The position numbers and the translations under genes are program-made. The notes under the pieces are model-generated. The model saw nothing but the letters and a program-made list of their open reading frames with translations. It did not search any database and was not told the origin of the DNA. A stretch of 5,841 bases of DNA from Pseudomonadota bacterium (GTDB lineage: Bacteria > Desulfobacterota > Desulfovibrionia > Desulfovibrionales > Desulfovibrionaceae): contig JAEYOJ010000134.1 of NCBI GenBank assembly GCA_023411815.1, positions 1 through 5,841 on the forward strand, written 5' to 3'. Shown here piece after piece: positions 5,825-5,841 of the stretch (position 1 is the first letter of the stretch; the number at the start of each line of letters is the position of its first letter).

Positions 5825-5840
5825 GAGGGGTGGACCCCTC
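5825..5840. repeat. 7-bp inverted repeat just after the terminator
   Basis: GAGGGGT (5825-5831) is exactly inverted at 5834-5840 with GG between. It may be a backup stem of the terminator or part of a feature cut by the window edge. Confidence 0.35.
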
Positions 5841-5841
5841 C

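Overview
The window is GC-rich, with four well-supported genes on the + strand. The strong GGAGG-type ribosome sites, GC-biased third positions, long antisense shadow frames and surface-glycan gene content fit a Gram-negative bacterium. A sulfate-reducing Desulfovibrio-like deltaproteobacterium is my best guess, but this is inference: no marker gene in the window proves the taxon.

Bases 1-315 hold no gene. They contain a long terminator-like hairpin (27-74) and a second, two-tier hairpin (150-193). Three tightly spaced genes follow. The first is an ABC-exporter ATP-binding subunit of the polysaccharide/teichoate (Wzt/KpsT/TagH) type. The second is a PAPS-dependent sulfotransferase-family protein with an extra N-terminal domain. 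The third is a large glycosyltransferase with two GT2 catalytic domains behind an N-terminal region and a coiled coil. The gap between the first two genes is 49 nt, and the last two overlap by 4 nt (GTGA), so they are probably one transcript. The order suggests that a surface polysaccharide is built by the tandem glycosyltransferase, possibly decorated with sulfate, and exported through an ABC channel. The permease partner is not in the window.

Bases 4666-5444 (about 780 nt) are non-coding as far as I can tell, and rich in inverted repeats. A compound palindromic element (4672-4882) lies just after the glycosyltransferase. A row of GC-rich hairpins (4913-5028) follows, then a markedly AT-rich stretch (about 5187-5430). 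This stretch carries a consensus -35 box for the last gene.

The last gene (5445-5756) encodes a 103-residue exported protein of unknown function. It has its own likely promoter, a near-perfect ribosome site and a strong intrinsic terminator, so it looks like an independent single-gene unit.

The most interesting points are the sulfotransferase inside an ABC-export glycan operon, the compound inverted-repeat element, and the orphan exported small protein. I do not see a clear new defence or mobile system.
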